Shown piece by piece: positions 50,101-59,300 of a DNA stretch of 64,000 nucleotides (positions are counted from its first letter, which is position 1; every line of letters starts with the position of its first letter). The DNA lies in the NCBI GenBank assembly GCA_003993805.1, contig RSEF01000003.1:43559195-43623194 (forward strand). Direction: 5' to 3'. This DNA is from Himantopus leucocephalus. Its lineage: Eukaryota; Chordata; Aves; Charadriiformes; Recurvirostridae. A program made the translations under genes and the position numbers. The notes beneath the pieces were generated by a model that was not told the DNA's origin, made no database searches, and saw only the letters and a list, made by a program, of their open reading frames with translations.

Positions 50101-52555
50101 CCCCTTCTGAATCAGAGTGCCACCAGGCTAAATATTTGCACAGATTCCAAGCATCGCCCTGCAGATTCTACACAGAGGAGAGCAATTTTATATTCAGGTG
50201 AAAAATGGCTCTTTACTCCAGCATTTGACCTGTAAAAAACATAATCTTTAGAACGATACCGGAATAAGCAGATTTAAATCTAGCAAAATCCATGTTTTCT
50301 CAAGATCTTTTTTTTCTTTTTAATAGCCATATTTCTCCACTCTCAAACAGATATACAAGAGTATAGAGAGCTCTCTTTGTATAGAGAGATCAATAAATAT
50401 GAAACTTTACAGAAATTAAGGGCAAAAGAAGGCATTTCTGAGCCTTCGAAAGATAGATTTGAATCAAAGTTGCTGAGTTGCTGCTAATGATACCAATTGT
50501 CTGGGTTGGAATTTTTTGAGACGATATGTTAGTACTTCAAACATACAAATAAGGTCAGTGAAAGACTTCACTAAATCAGCAAAATTCCTCAGTCTTCCAG
50601 TCTTTTAGAAAAAAAAAAAAAAACCAAAAAAAACCCCAGAAGAATTGAAGTCTAGTTCCAAGAAAGGAGGACTGAAGGGATTGCACTGAGAAGAACCAGA
50701 GCTATTTTAAAAAGATTACTAAATGTAACTAATGTAGATCCCAATATGTACCTGCTGTCTTCGGGGCAGCAGCAGGTAATGAAACTTGCCTCCATAACCC
50801 TGCCTCTCTGAGAGATGCTTATTTTCTAAACCACTCTTTGGTGACATACAATCTAAAGAAGTGTTATCACAAGTCTCCTTAAAATGGTGGTTACCAGAAA
50901 CTAGGACTATTGGAAAGAAAAAGGTCTTTTTTTCTAACTTGCAACTCAACGCAAAATGTTGTTTTCTGATTATTTTGAAGAGAAATATGCTCTTGTGACC
51001 AGAGGATTGTCTTAATAAAACACACGAACAAGAACAAACTTAAAAATTGATACCCCTTTCTATTTGAATAATTGTTTTGTCAGTAACTCACTGTCTGATC
51101 TTAGACAGCTTATTAACACCTATAGTCTTCACAAGTATTCAGTAATTTTTATTTATATTGTTTGTGCAGAATGAAGCTGAAAATTTCAGTTTTGCATGAA
51201 AGTGTCAGGAATGCAGGGGCTCAGCATCTTAAAGCGAAGCTTTGGTTCCTCCATAATTTAGCCCCTAACTTCAGGTGCAGTTACCACACACAAAGATGTG
51301 TCTCTTGGCTACGCAGGTGGGAAGTTTCAAAATTAAGAGGTTAGAAATCTTGGACTAAACATCATAGTCACAGTATGCTCATCTGTAAAATGGGCTAAAT
51401 GCCTATCCATCGTCTTCCTGGGGATCTCGAGAGCAACTATTCGACCACTGTTAAATATGCCTGTTGTTTCAGTGTATCAGGGGGTCTTTTGTCATTCTTC
51501 CTTGAGAACGACAACTAAACTGTCAGGCCCTGATGGGATGGGAACAGGCTGGAGGAAAAGGAAGCACAAGGAAAGCAGATGAAGGGAGGAGATGAATGTG
51601 GCAGTGAAAAGGACTGGCCATTTGTTTCATCTGCCACAATGACAATATAATGGCAGCACCCAAACACTAGCAGCCCTGATGGTAGAGGACTTGCAGGTCT
51701 TAGACTCATGTGCTTAGAATAGAGGCAGTGGAGGAACTGAAAAGAACTTAATTATTTACTTCTTAAGCCCTGGTTACAATTCAGAGGTCAAACTCCTTAA
51801 CTCTCTTCTCAAACATAACAGTTAATGAAAGGTGTTCTTTGAATAATAATGATCAAGGGACCTGACCAACAGTGAAGGGTTGGATTCTTTAACCATTTCC
51901 CATTGGTTTCTGCTTTTCTAAAAAGTGACTGTGATTTGGCAGAGGAAGGAAAGGGGGGAAAGGTATGTAATAAAATGAAGAAAAGGAGAGCAGATTGGTG
52001 TTTCTACTTCCCTAGTGGTAAATGGTGAGGGTATACTGTAACTTCAACCGAACACCATCAGTTTAGGATACATTGTTTTAGCGCCAACTTACTAATTGAA
52101 CAAAACAATTTTCTCCCCAGATTGGCAAGTATTTGCTGTGCACTTGGCAAGGAGACTCTGGTGTAAGGGAAGGGCAGTCAGAGAGGGAAGGGCACTCTAT
52201 TCTCCAGGGGGGAGGCGAGGACTGAAACTCTCCACAGGAGTGTCCACCGCAACTCCCAGTTTACATGCAGACAGGAGACAAAATAGGACTTTATCAATGC
52301 ATGTCCAAGGCACTCAGGCATTACAGAGATGGAGACGTTAAATATGAAGAGGTGACATTTACAGCTGATTAGAAAAATCTAATTAATGTAGAAACACAGT
52401 TTTTAACATCTCAGCTATCTACGTACAGACCCTCAACTGTGGAAAGACCCTTCAGCACACAGTCCTTGGCACAGATTTTGATGTTTCTCTTCGTGTGGGA
52501 AGAGGCCACAAAGAGGCAGAAAACAGTTTAGCGTCCGTCCCTGCCTGCACAAGCC
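47130..52555. other. Non-coding DNA upstream of MAP10
   Basis: AT-rich unique DNA with no recognised exon, RNA or transposon. There is a short internal duplication around 50360-50388 (GTATAGAGAG twice) and a poly(A)/CAAAA run near 50609-50633. CpGs start to appear from about 52160 as the promoter island approaches. Proximal MAP10 regulatory sites could lie here but none is identifiable by eye. Confidence 0.5.
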
Positions 52556-52616
52556 CTCCCGCTGACCGCCGCCCCTCACCCGGCCTCTCACCACAGCCTC
52601 CGGCCAGGGCAGGCCG

Positions 52617-52629
52617 CAAGATGGCTGCC
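52617..52629 (+). promoter_or_regulatory. YY1-type promoter motif
   Basis: CAAGATGGCTGCC matches the extended YY1 core (AAGATGGC followed by a GCC-type 3' side). Where this motif works in promoters it usually lies a few bases downstream of the start site in the direction of transcription, which would place a + strand start near 52600. The ATG inside the motif is also the start of the upstream ORF described separately. Confidence 0.6.
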
Positions 52630-52704
52630 GAGAGCCCCCCGCTGTGGGCACGCAGGAGGCCACGGAGGACTGCTCATGTCCCCGCCCGTGGGATCAGGGG
52701 CTAA
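52621..52704 (+). CDS. Upstream ORF of MAP10 leader, 27 codons (putative)
   Basis: An ATG with strong context (A at -3, G at +4) opens a 27-codon frame ending in TAA at 52702-52704. It is 243 bases before the MAP10 start. The peptide begins MAAESPPLWARRR and is arginine-rich, with no family resemblance. If transcription begins upstream of 52617 this uORF would be in the MAP10 leader and would be expected to lower MAP10 translation. If transcription begins near the SBS or TCTCGCGAGA elements the uORF is not in the mRNA. A second minor ATG at 52676 opens a 10-codon frame that overlaps it. Confidence 0.3.
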   Translation: MAAESPPLWARRRPRRTAHVPARGIRG

Positions 52705-52808
52705 GTAGCCCCTCAGAGCCCCTGGGCCCGTGCTACCCGTGCGCTGCAGGGGGTGGTGGATAGTGGTTCCCGTGCCTGCCCCGGGACGCCGACGCCCTCC
52801 CCGCACGG

Positions 52809-52827
52809 ACTACAACTCCCAGGGTGC
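52809..52827 (+). promoter_or_regulatory. ZNF143 / SBS-type element
   Basis: ACTACAACTCCCAGGGTGC closely matches the SBS consensus (ACTACAATTCCCAGAATGC type) bound by ZNF143 and associated with THAP11/HCFC1 at housekeeping promoters. It lies 121 bases before the MAP10 ATG, within the CpG island. Its placement supports a start site between here and the coding sequence. Confidence 0.75.
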
Positions 52828-52918
52828 TTTGCGAAGCGCGTTGCCGGGGGCCGACTCCCTGCGGAGGCTGCCCGCCCTCTCTCTAACGCCTCTAACGCCC
52901 CTCTCACACACACACAGC

Positions 52919-52928
52919 TCTCGCGAGA
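52919..52928. promoter_or_regulatory. TCTCGCGAGA palindromic promoter element
   Basis: This is a perfect copy of the 10-base TCTCGCGAGA element known from a minority of CpG-island promoters, extended here to CTCTCGCGAGAG. It is 19 bases before the MAP10 ATG and directly after a short CACACACACA run. Because it is palindromic it can act in both directions. Its position so close to the ATG implies a very short leader if the start is at or near it. Confidence 0.75.
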
Positions 52929-52947
52929 GCTGGGCCCGGGGACCGTC

Positions 52948-55368
52948 ATGGCGGCGGCGGCGGGGGGCGCGGAGGGGCTGTTCGCGCTGGAGCTGCTGGT
53001 GGAGGCGGTGCGGGTGGCGGCGCCGGGCCCCGCGCTGCGCCCGGCCGTGGCGCTGCGCCTCCTGGACTTCCCCACCCTCCTGCTGCGCCCCGCCGCCGCG
53101 CCGCCCCTGCGGCCGGGGCGGACCTTCCCCTTCGGCCGCGGCAAGCGCTGCCTCTTCCGCTGGCGCCGGGGCTCGCTCTGCGCCGAGCTCCGCCGCCGGC
53201 CGCTCCGCGCCCTGCTCCTGGCGCTGCCCGCCGGCCTCGCCCCGGGGCCCCCCCGCCTCCTCGGTAGCTGCAGCGTCTCCCTGGCCCCCGCCGCCGCCGA
53301 GCTGCTGCAGCGGCCCGGGCCGCCCGCCTCCTGCGGCCGCCGCGGCAGCTTCCCCCTGTGGGACGCCGCGGGCCGCCCCGTCGGGGAGCTGGTCCTGGGC
53401 TACCGCCTCACCAGCCTGGAGGCCGGTGAGGAGCCGCCCCCGCCGCGCCCCGCTAGCCCCTGCGCTGCCAGGCTGCCTGCCGCCTCGCCTGAGCCGGGGG
53501 GCGAGGAGGAGGAGGAGGAGGAGCTGGTGGGCAATGTCTTTTGCCCTCCCGTGCTCTATTACAGCCGAGAGCCTGCTGAGCCTCATCTGCCGCCAGCAGC
53601 AGCGGCCGCGGGGGCATGGGAGCATGTCGAGGCCTGGAGACCGCAGGAGAAAGAGAAGGGCCAGAGCCCCCCACGTCCCAGTGCTGGGCCCTCACTGTTG
53701 CACCCCACCAGCCCTCGACAGCTCCACGACACCCTGGGGCAGCTGCCGCTACTCAGTGCGTTGCTGGCTGAGCTGTCGGTGCTCAACGGCAGCGCTGCGC
53801 CTGCTGCTGTCCACCCCCATCTGGCCTGGCTCTACCAGGCCCCGGGGAGTGGTGGCATAGCCTCGAAGGCCCCCCGCCACTCCTCTGCCCTCAAGCCTGC
53901 GGAGGCATCTGTGGGGCCTGGTGGGAGAAGTGGAGCTTCCAGCCCTCGAGTCAAGCAAGGACAGCAAGAGGCTACCTCACCAGGGTCTTCTCGGGCTGGG
54001 AGAGGACCTAAGAAAGCTGTGCCCCAGGGAGAGACAGGCTCTGAAAGGAACTGCAAAACTAACAAAAGCAGACCTCCCAGAAGGAAACTGTTGTATGGGC
54101 TGACAAATACGCTGAGGCTACGGCTGCAGCAGACCAACCCTGATAAGCTGATAATTCATGAAAGGAGAGAGCAGTACAGAAAAAAGCAAATGGAGATGTT
54201 GAAAGAGAGAAGCCCTTTATCCAAAAGAAAGTTGCTCAGAAATGCTGGAGAACAGCATGTGGTTTCTTACAGGCATTGTATCAAGGGAGACAGTTCAAAG
54301 CAGAATAATCAGTTTAATAAAACTGTTGGGACTTCATTACAAAAGAGTGCTCTCTCAGAGTGCATTTCTGTGATGGGAGATGTGTCCCCTGACCTGCAGG
54401 AACAGGCTATTGCAAGTCTATTGAAGAACAATGAAATTGCAAGCCAGGAACGCCCAGACCCAGTCACTACAGACCCCTTAGTGGATGAACCTGTATTTAA
54501 ATCTGCTCACAAGGAAAAGTATGTGAAATCCCAACTCCAAGCAGCTTTCCCATCAGATGCTAATGCAAAGGGAAGTAATGAGGAAGCAATACACTTAATC
54601 CATCGTAAAACCACGGAACATGATGATGCATCTGTTGTAAGCGATCATAAACCAAGCCCCAGCAGGAGTGTTGAAAACAACTCTGAATTCATATACTCAG
54701 ATGACTTTGTTGGTAGTCCTGAGAACAGCACAGTTTATTCAGAAGATTTCACCAGTGCTGAGTTTACGAGCAGAGACTCAGAAGCTCTTGACAGCAGTCC
54801 CGAACCTCTGCGGCTTGAAAGCCCAAAGCGAGGTTGGTCAGATACAGAGCCGGAATCCAGCAGGTCCAGAATTTCAAAGACAAGTCAAAGAGCTGAAAGT
54901 ACTTCAGATCTTTTGCCAGTTCCTTCAGCTTCATCTCCAGTCCATTCTTTGAAGAGAAACAGTAATTTAAAAATCAGCAAGAGAACTAGTGGTGAATCTG
55001 TTGATTCACTTAACCTTGCTCGAATGGAGGCATCGTTATTTGATGAAGAACAGGAAGCCCAACAGATCAGTAAGGAAGAGAACAGGGTTGATCAGCATAT
55101 TAAACGAGTATCTACACAGAGAAGCAAACAAATTAGCTGTGATACTGATCTGAATATAGGAAAGGGGCAGACCTGTGCAGGAGAAAGCCAGTCCATAACT
55201 GAGGTTAGCTCTTACTTGCCGTCTAACATGTCTGATCTTCAACTTAGTGTCCTGGAAAACAGTATTTCAGACAAAGAGGATGATTTTCTGGGAAAACTCT
55301 GTATTCCTAATCAATACAAAGACATCAGTGAACTTGTAATAAACAAGCTTCCAGGATACACAATGTAA
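52948..55368 (+). CDS. MAP10: Microtubule-associated protein 10, single exon, 806 aa
   Basis: MAP10 binds and stabilises microtubules and is known from vertebrate cells at spindle and midbody, where it is needed for cytokinesis. The frame is intronless, as in mammals. Seen in the protein: a hydrophobic N-terminal domain (residues 1-155, beginning MAAAAGG, with LFALELLVEAVRV and RLLDFPTLLLRP); seven glutamates at 186-192; FCPPVLYY at 198-205; the exact family signature HPHLAWLY at 289-296; a basic, probably helical block at 380-430 (GLTNTLRLRLQQ then EQYRKKQMEMLKER); paired YSDDF (583-587) and YSEDF (597-601); a serine-rich disordered region; and a compact end ELVINKLPGYTM. The chosen ATG has strong context (G at -3 and +4) and is the first in-frame ATG; the upstream in-frame opening to 52753 starts at GTG only. 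At 806 residues it is shorter than the roughly 900-residue human protein. GC content falls sharply near 54000. Confidence 0.97.
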   Translation: MAAAAGGAEGLFALELLVEAVRVAAPGPALRPAVALRLLDFPTLLLRPAAAPPLRPGRTFPFGRGKRCLFRWRRGSLCAELRRRPLRALLLALPAGLAPGPPRLLGSCSVSLAPAAAELLQRPGPPASCGRRGSFPLWDAAGRPVGELVLGYRLTSLEAGEEPPPPRPASPCAARLPAASPEPGGEEEEEEELVGNVFCPPVLYYSREPAEPHLPPAAAAAGAWEHVEAWRPQEKEKGQSPPRPSAGPSLLHPTSPRQLHDTLGQLPLLSALLAELSVLNGSAAPAAVHPHLAWLYQAPGSGGIASKAPRHSSALKPAEASVGPGGRSGASSPRVKQGQQEATSPGSSRAGRGPKKAVPQGETGSERNCKTNKSRPPRRKLLYGLTNTLRLRLQQTNPDKLIIHERREQYRKKQMEMLKERSPLSKRKLLRNAGEQHVVSYRHCIKGDSSKQNNQFNKTVGTSLQKSALSECISVMGDVSPDLQEQAIASLLKNNEIASQERPDPVTTDPLVDEPVFKSAHKEKYVKSQLQAAFPSDANAKGSNEEAIHLIHRKTTEHDDASVVSDHKPSPSRSVENNSEFIYSDDFVGSPENSTVYSEDFTSAEFTSRDSEALDSSPEPLRLESPKRGWSDTEPESSRSRISKTSQRAESTSDLLPVPSASSPVHSLKRNSNLKISKRTSGESVDSLNLARMEASLFDEEQEAQQISKEENRVDQHIKRVSTQRSKQISCDTDLNIGKGQTCAGESQSITEVSSYLPSNMSDLQLSVLENSISDKEDDFLGKLCIPNQYKDISELVINKLPGYTM

Positions 55369-55540
55369 TTACAAGTTTTCACTGCCTGGATTAAGATATG
55401 ATATTTAAGCTTTGTAAGCCTATTTAATTTAGCTGCAATATACACAAGTTAATTTAAGACTTTATCATGCACATTTCATACATTGGTGAATTACGTAAGA
55501 GGTTTTTAAAATAAATGACTATTTGAATCTCTAACCAATG
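55369..55540 (+). terminator. MAP10: MAP10 3' UTR with poly(A) signal
   Basis: The stop TAA is at 55366-55368. A canonical AATAAA at 55510-55515 follows after 142 bases of AT-rich sequence, and a TG/T-containing stretch lies after it. This is the first good cleavage signal, so a short 3' UTR ending near 55530-55540 is likely. Alternative, more distal sites cannot be excluded in such AT-rich DNA. Confidence 0.6.
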
Positions 55541-56265
55541 GCTCTTAAGTGGTACCTACAGCATGACGTCAGTGTCAGTATCTTAACACAAAAGTAATCC
55601 AAACAGCACAAGAAGCATAACTCATTGTCAAAAGCAGAAATGAAGACAGAAGCACCAAATGCAGTCAGTACCCACAAAACTTGTCCAGGGTGGAAGAAAT
55701 AACATACTACAGAAACAGCCAAGTACAAAATACATTCCTAACTGAACATTAAAATTTTATTCCTCATGAAAATAGTTCTATGCTTCATTTTCATTACAAA
55801 TAGTTACTTAAAACATACAGTCACAGCCAGTAACAGCACAGACTATCAGCTGATCTATATAATGATATATGTGTTTCACTGTTCTATCAGTAAATACAGT
55901 GACCAGAAAAAGATGAGCCCTTTTAGAGTTTCTTAGGTTGAAGTTTCTCATTTAAGTCAGATTTCCACAATTTATTATAAACTAGTTTAAGAATTATTGG
56001 TGACAGTAAATCTATATAATCTGGGAGAGATTTGAGAGGTTGATGGAAGTTACTTGACCTCAAAGACTAAGGGTGTGCAAAGAGTAGGGAAGAGTGCAGT
56101 AAATTTTCAATGCTTCACAACTCCCTGACTGCATTCTCTGACACTGAGGAAAGCCGGGGGGGTGGGGGGTGGTGTGTCAGCACCCACAGTCCAGAAACTT
56201 GCAACAAACGAGTGTATTACATCATGATTTAAGGATTTGAGACAATGAAGAGTTTGCCATGTCTG
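55541..56265. other. Non-coding DNA downstream of MAP10
   Basis: AT-rich sequence with a minus-strand AATAAA (TTTATT at 55756-55761) and a G-run segment (56156-56172). No gene was recognised. Confidence 0.5.
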
Positions 56266-56338
56266 CTTTTCTGTTCCGTTGGTTGAACTACTACCTGCCA
56301 CATCCCCTTTTCTGTTACAATGGTTGAACTACCATCTG
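56266..56338 (+). repeat. Imperfect 41 bp tandem duplication, two copies
   Basis: CTTTTCTGTT followed by GGTTGAACTAC occurs at 56266 and again at 56307, a 41-base offset. The spacer bases differ in part (CCG against ACAAT). This is a local duplication with moderate divergence and no evident function. Confidence 0.7.
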
Positions 56339-59300
56339 ATGTTCGCTTTTGATTTCTGGTTTGGTTTTTCTGACTTCCAGTTTGATCACTGAACTTAATG
56401 TCTTTTCTTTTGTTTAACTACTGAGGTTTTTTAGAGTCCATATCCCTGTTAGAAATCTCAGAGATGTTCTTTGACTTGAATCTGAAGAGAGCTCAAAATT
56501 CCTGCCTTAGTTTTTAGGTCTCTCTTGTCCTCCCCCTTTCCACTCTCTTTGAGTAGTTTGTTTCCTTTGCCAGCTTTACATTCCTAATTATGTCATCATT
56601 TAGGGCATTTATCCTTAGGGTTAAATGACAGACTTACCAACTTCCCCTCCTTTCCTTGTAATTTCCAATCTGACTTCTTCCTCCAACTTTTTAATTTCCC
56701 ACTGTAGTTCTCCATGCACTTACTGCAAGAGCCTGTAACATCTTGGAGGAATTCTTTTTATTTCCATCCTACTAGGTGTTTATTTTGTAGGAATGAGAGT
56801 ACCTCTTCTATTTAAAGTACTAACATCTGTGGGGATTATTCAAGTATCTGCTGTTGACCTCTGAGAACATGACTACTATTTTTTAATCTAAAGGTAAGCA
56901 GCTGAAATTACCCATATATCAAAGGAATCTCTGGCCAGGGCAATTCTTAAATGTTATTTAGGGTGTCTCTGTTTCATCAGCTCCAGTTCCAGACCAAACT
57001 ATATTGTTTTCTTTTTTCTTCTAATGCCATGAACTTCTCTGATACACATGGATTGAGACTGTCATTTATACATGGTAGTAATTCTGATTTTATTGATGGA
57101 ATAAGATCTTGCAGTTCTCATGGGCAAAACTGTCATTAAAATACAATACTGCCCAACTATTTTTACTGTACAGCTATTTAAATAAGTTGCTAACACTAAG
57201 AGTCCACGATTTGAAGATCATTACTTAAGAAAAGTTTATTTTAAAAATAAAGTTTATTTTCAACCCCAAATGGGTTGAAACTCAAGGGCAAATTCGTACT
57301 CTTTTTTTCTATCCCCTATGCTATCGTCACTTTTCAATTTCCAGAAGCAAGTATGGTAGAAACAATATTTATTTTGTTTAAATAATGAAACTAATCTATT
57401 TTCAGCTAATTTTATTTGGGATAACATTTCTAATGTTTGTTGTGTAATAGTGTTTATAATTTTATCAGGAGAATGATGAAAATGACAGAAAATGCATACT
57501 AGGAAGACAATAGGAGACATTACACAAGAACAGAACATCATCCTGCTTATGTGTTTTAGTTTGGTTTTGTCTTTTCAAATATAAACTCAAGGTACTTATT
57601 ACTGCACGAAGAGGTTAACAGCTAGTTTCTACTATCTGGGATAATAATATTTTCAGATATTACCTATGTTGTTGTGAGAGTAAATTAAATTTTACTTAAT
57701 ATTCAAACAGCAACTCTCCATGAACAAAAATGGGAAAGAACTTCATGTCACTGATTTATCATTGAAAACCAATATATTGGCAAGAAATACCTGCTAATGA
57801 CAAGAAGATTCTATGTGTCAACCCAACAGAGCAAAACAGAGATACTTACTATCAGTATAAAATAGGACAACAAAAATTGCAGCAACAAATTCCCTTTTGT
57901 ACAAATCCTATAATAATCTACACTCAACTACATTATACTAGCTAGCCAATTTTGTCATTGTAACTTGCATCCTGTACCCCTGTGATCAAATTGTTAACAT
58001 CAAAGGTTTAATAAGAGATTTCTCTACTTTAATGGAAGTATTACACCAATTTTTCATAAAGACATCATTTCTAAATTGTAAGGGCTAAATCGCATGGATT
58101 ATGTTTGTACAGGAGACATGACAATATGCTGGGAGAAGCAAGTAATAGTAGCATATCCCCCACAGTTCTTGCATAGCCTTCCCAAAAGTAGCATAGCTAC
58201 TTAAGAATACATGCCTGTTTTTCAGATAACCCATAAGCATCCCAAGAAGTAAAACCATAGCGGTAGAGCTGGCGTGTCCAAGGGAAGTAGCAGGTGAAGC
58301 GTTGGTGCTCTCTCTGGTAGCTCTGCACTACTTTTCTGATTCAGTCCTAAGAAAGCCAATGCAGGAAAACTAGGAAAACTACTTTCCTAGAAACATCTCA
58401 ACTAAAAGTGATCCCTAAGGACTGCGTCACAGACTAGAAATACAGAAGATAGATGAAGAATCAAATCTTGTCCCACTACACACAAAACCCCTGATTTGAA
58501 AACTCAGCTGACAGATATAGCTCTGAATAGCTAATTTTTTCACATGCATTCAGTCCATGGTTCTTTGTCAGAGTTCCTGGAAAGATTATTAATTAGTACT
58601 CATTACAGTGTGGGCCCTTATCCACAGGGGGACTGATGTAAAACCAAAATGGTTTCTTACAGTCCCCCAGCTATCTGCTTGTAAGAGCTTTCAATTGTTA
58701 CTGAACGTTGAGCAATCCTCATAAACATGCAGTCTCTCTTACAGATTTGTTACATGCTTGACAGAGTCAATGGCTAGTCACAATGCAAAGTGTCACAGAA
58801 CCAAAATATTTACTAAAAGCTCCCTATTTCCTAATTGCCCATACCCCTCAAGATGTCATATGTGATCGTATTTTGACTGAATTTGCTGTAGTTACTGTTT
58901 TGGTCTCACCGACTCATTAACTCTAAAAATTTCCTTGCTCCACGCTATTAAGAAGTAAACTATAGTTACTTCAAGTTTTACATTGTTGTTAGTTACACTT
59001 TAAACTTTACTACAGTGAAATTGTGAGAAGTAATTACCTAAGTTTATTATAGATCCTCACTAAACAAAGCCATTGAGCTTCTTACTTTTGACTTGTTACT
59101 TTAGCAACTGCTCTTTGCTTTAAATCTGTATGATATTCTAGAAATAAGGTAGATGGGTGTTCAAAACCATAGTTTTATTGCTTAAGATAAGGGTGGTTAA
59201 ATCAGCTCAAATAAAATTGAACTTAATGTTTCACCACAAGTCCCAAACCGACAAGTAAACTCTTAGATACACAAATTAATTCTTTTCAGAATTTATGGCC

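Larger units (their letters stand above)
52556..53480 (+). promoter_or_regulatory. MAP10: CpG island and MAP10 promoter
   Basis: GC content and CpG density jump at about 52556 and stay very high through the first ~170 codons of MAP10. There is no TATA box near the likely start sites. The island contains a YY1-type motif (52617-52629), a ZNF143/SBS-type motif (52809-52827) and a TCTCGCGAGA palindrome (52919-52928), all typical of broadly active TATA-less promoters. The exact transcription start cannot be placed. It is either just before the YY1 site at about 52600, or between the SBS element and the ATG. Confidence 0.85.

Noticed and set aside
1..52555. Large coding exon of SIPA1L2 on the minus strand
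   Set aside because: Its long first coding exon would give an open frame of several hundred codons on the minus strand, and none exists here.
52753..52947. In-frame N-terminal extension of MAP10 by 65 residues
   Set aside because: The extension begins with GTG, there is no in-frame ATG before 52948, and the extension crosses promoter elements (SBS and TCTCGCGAGA).
52810..53625. 271-codon open frame on the minus strand inside the MAP10 CpG island
   Set aside because: Antisense shadow of GC-rich codons. The product is low-complexity and unrecognised, and it ends where GC content falls.
52730..53860. 376-codon open frame on the + strand overlapping MAP10
   Set aside because: Arginine, serine, alanine and proline low-complexity product caused by the CpG island. 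It lies in a different frame from MAP10 and has no family motif.
56156..56172. G-quadruplex from runs of 7, 6 and 2 G
   Set aside because: Too few separate runs of three or more G with proper loops for a confident canonical quadruplex.
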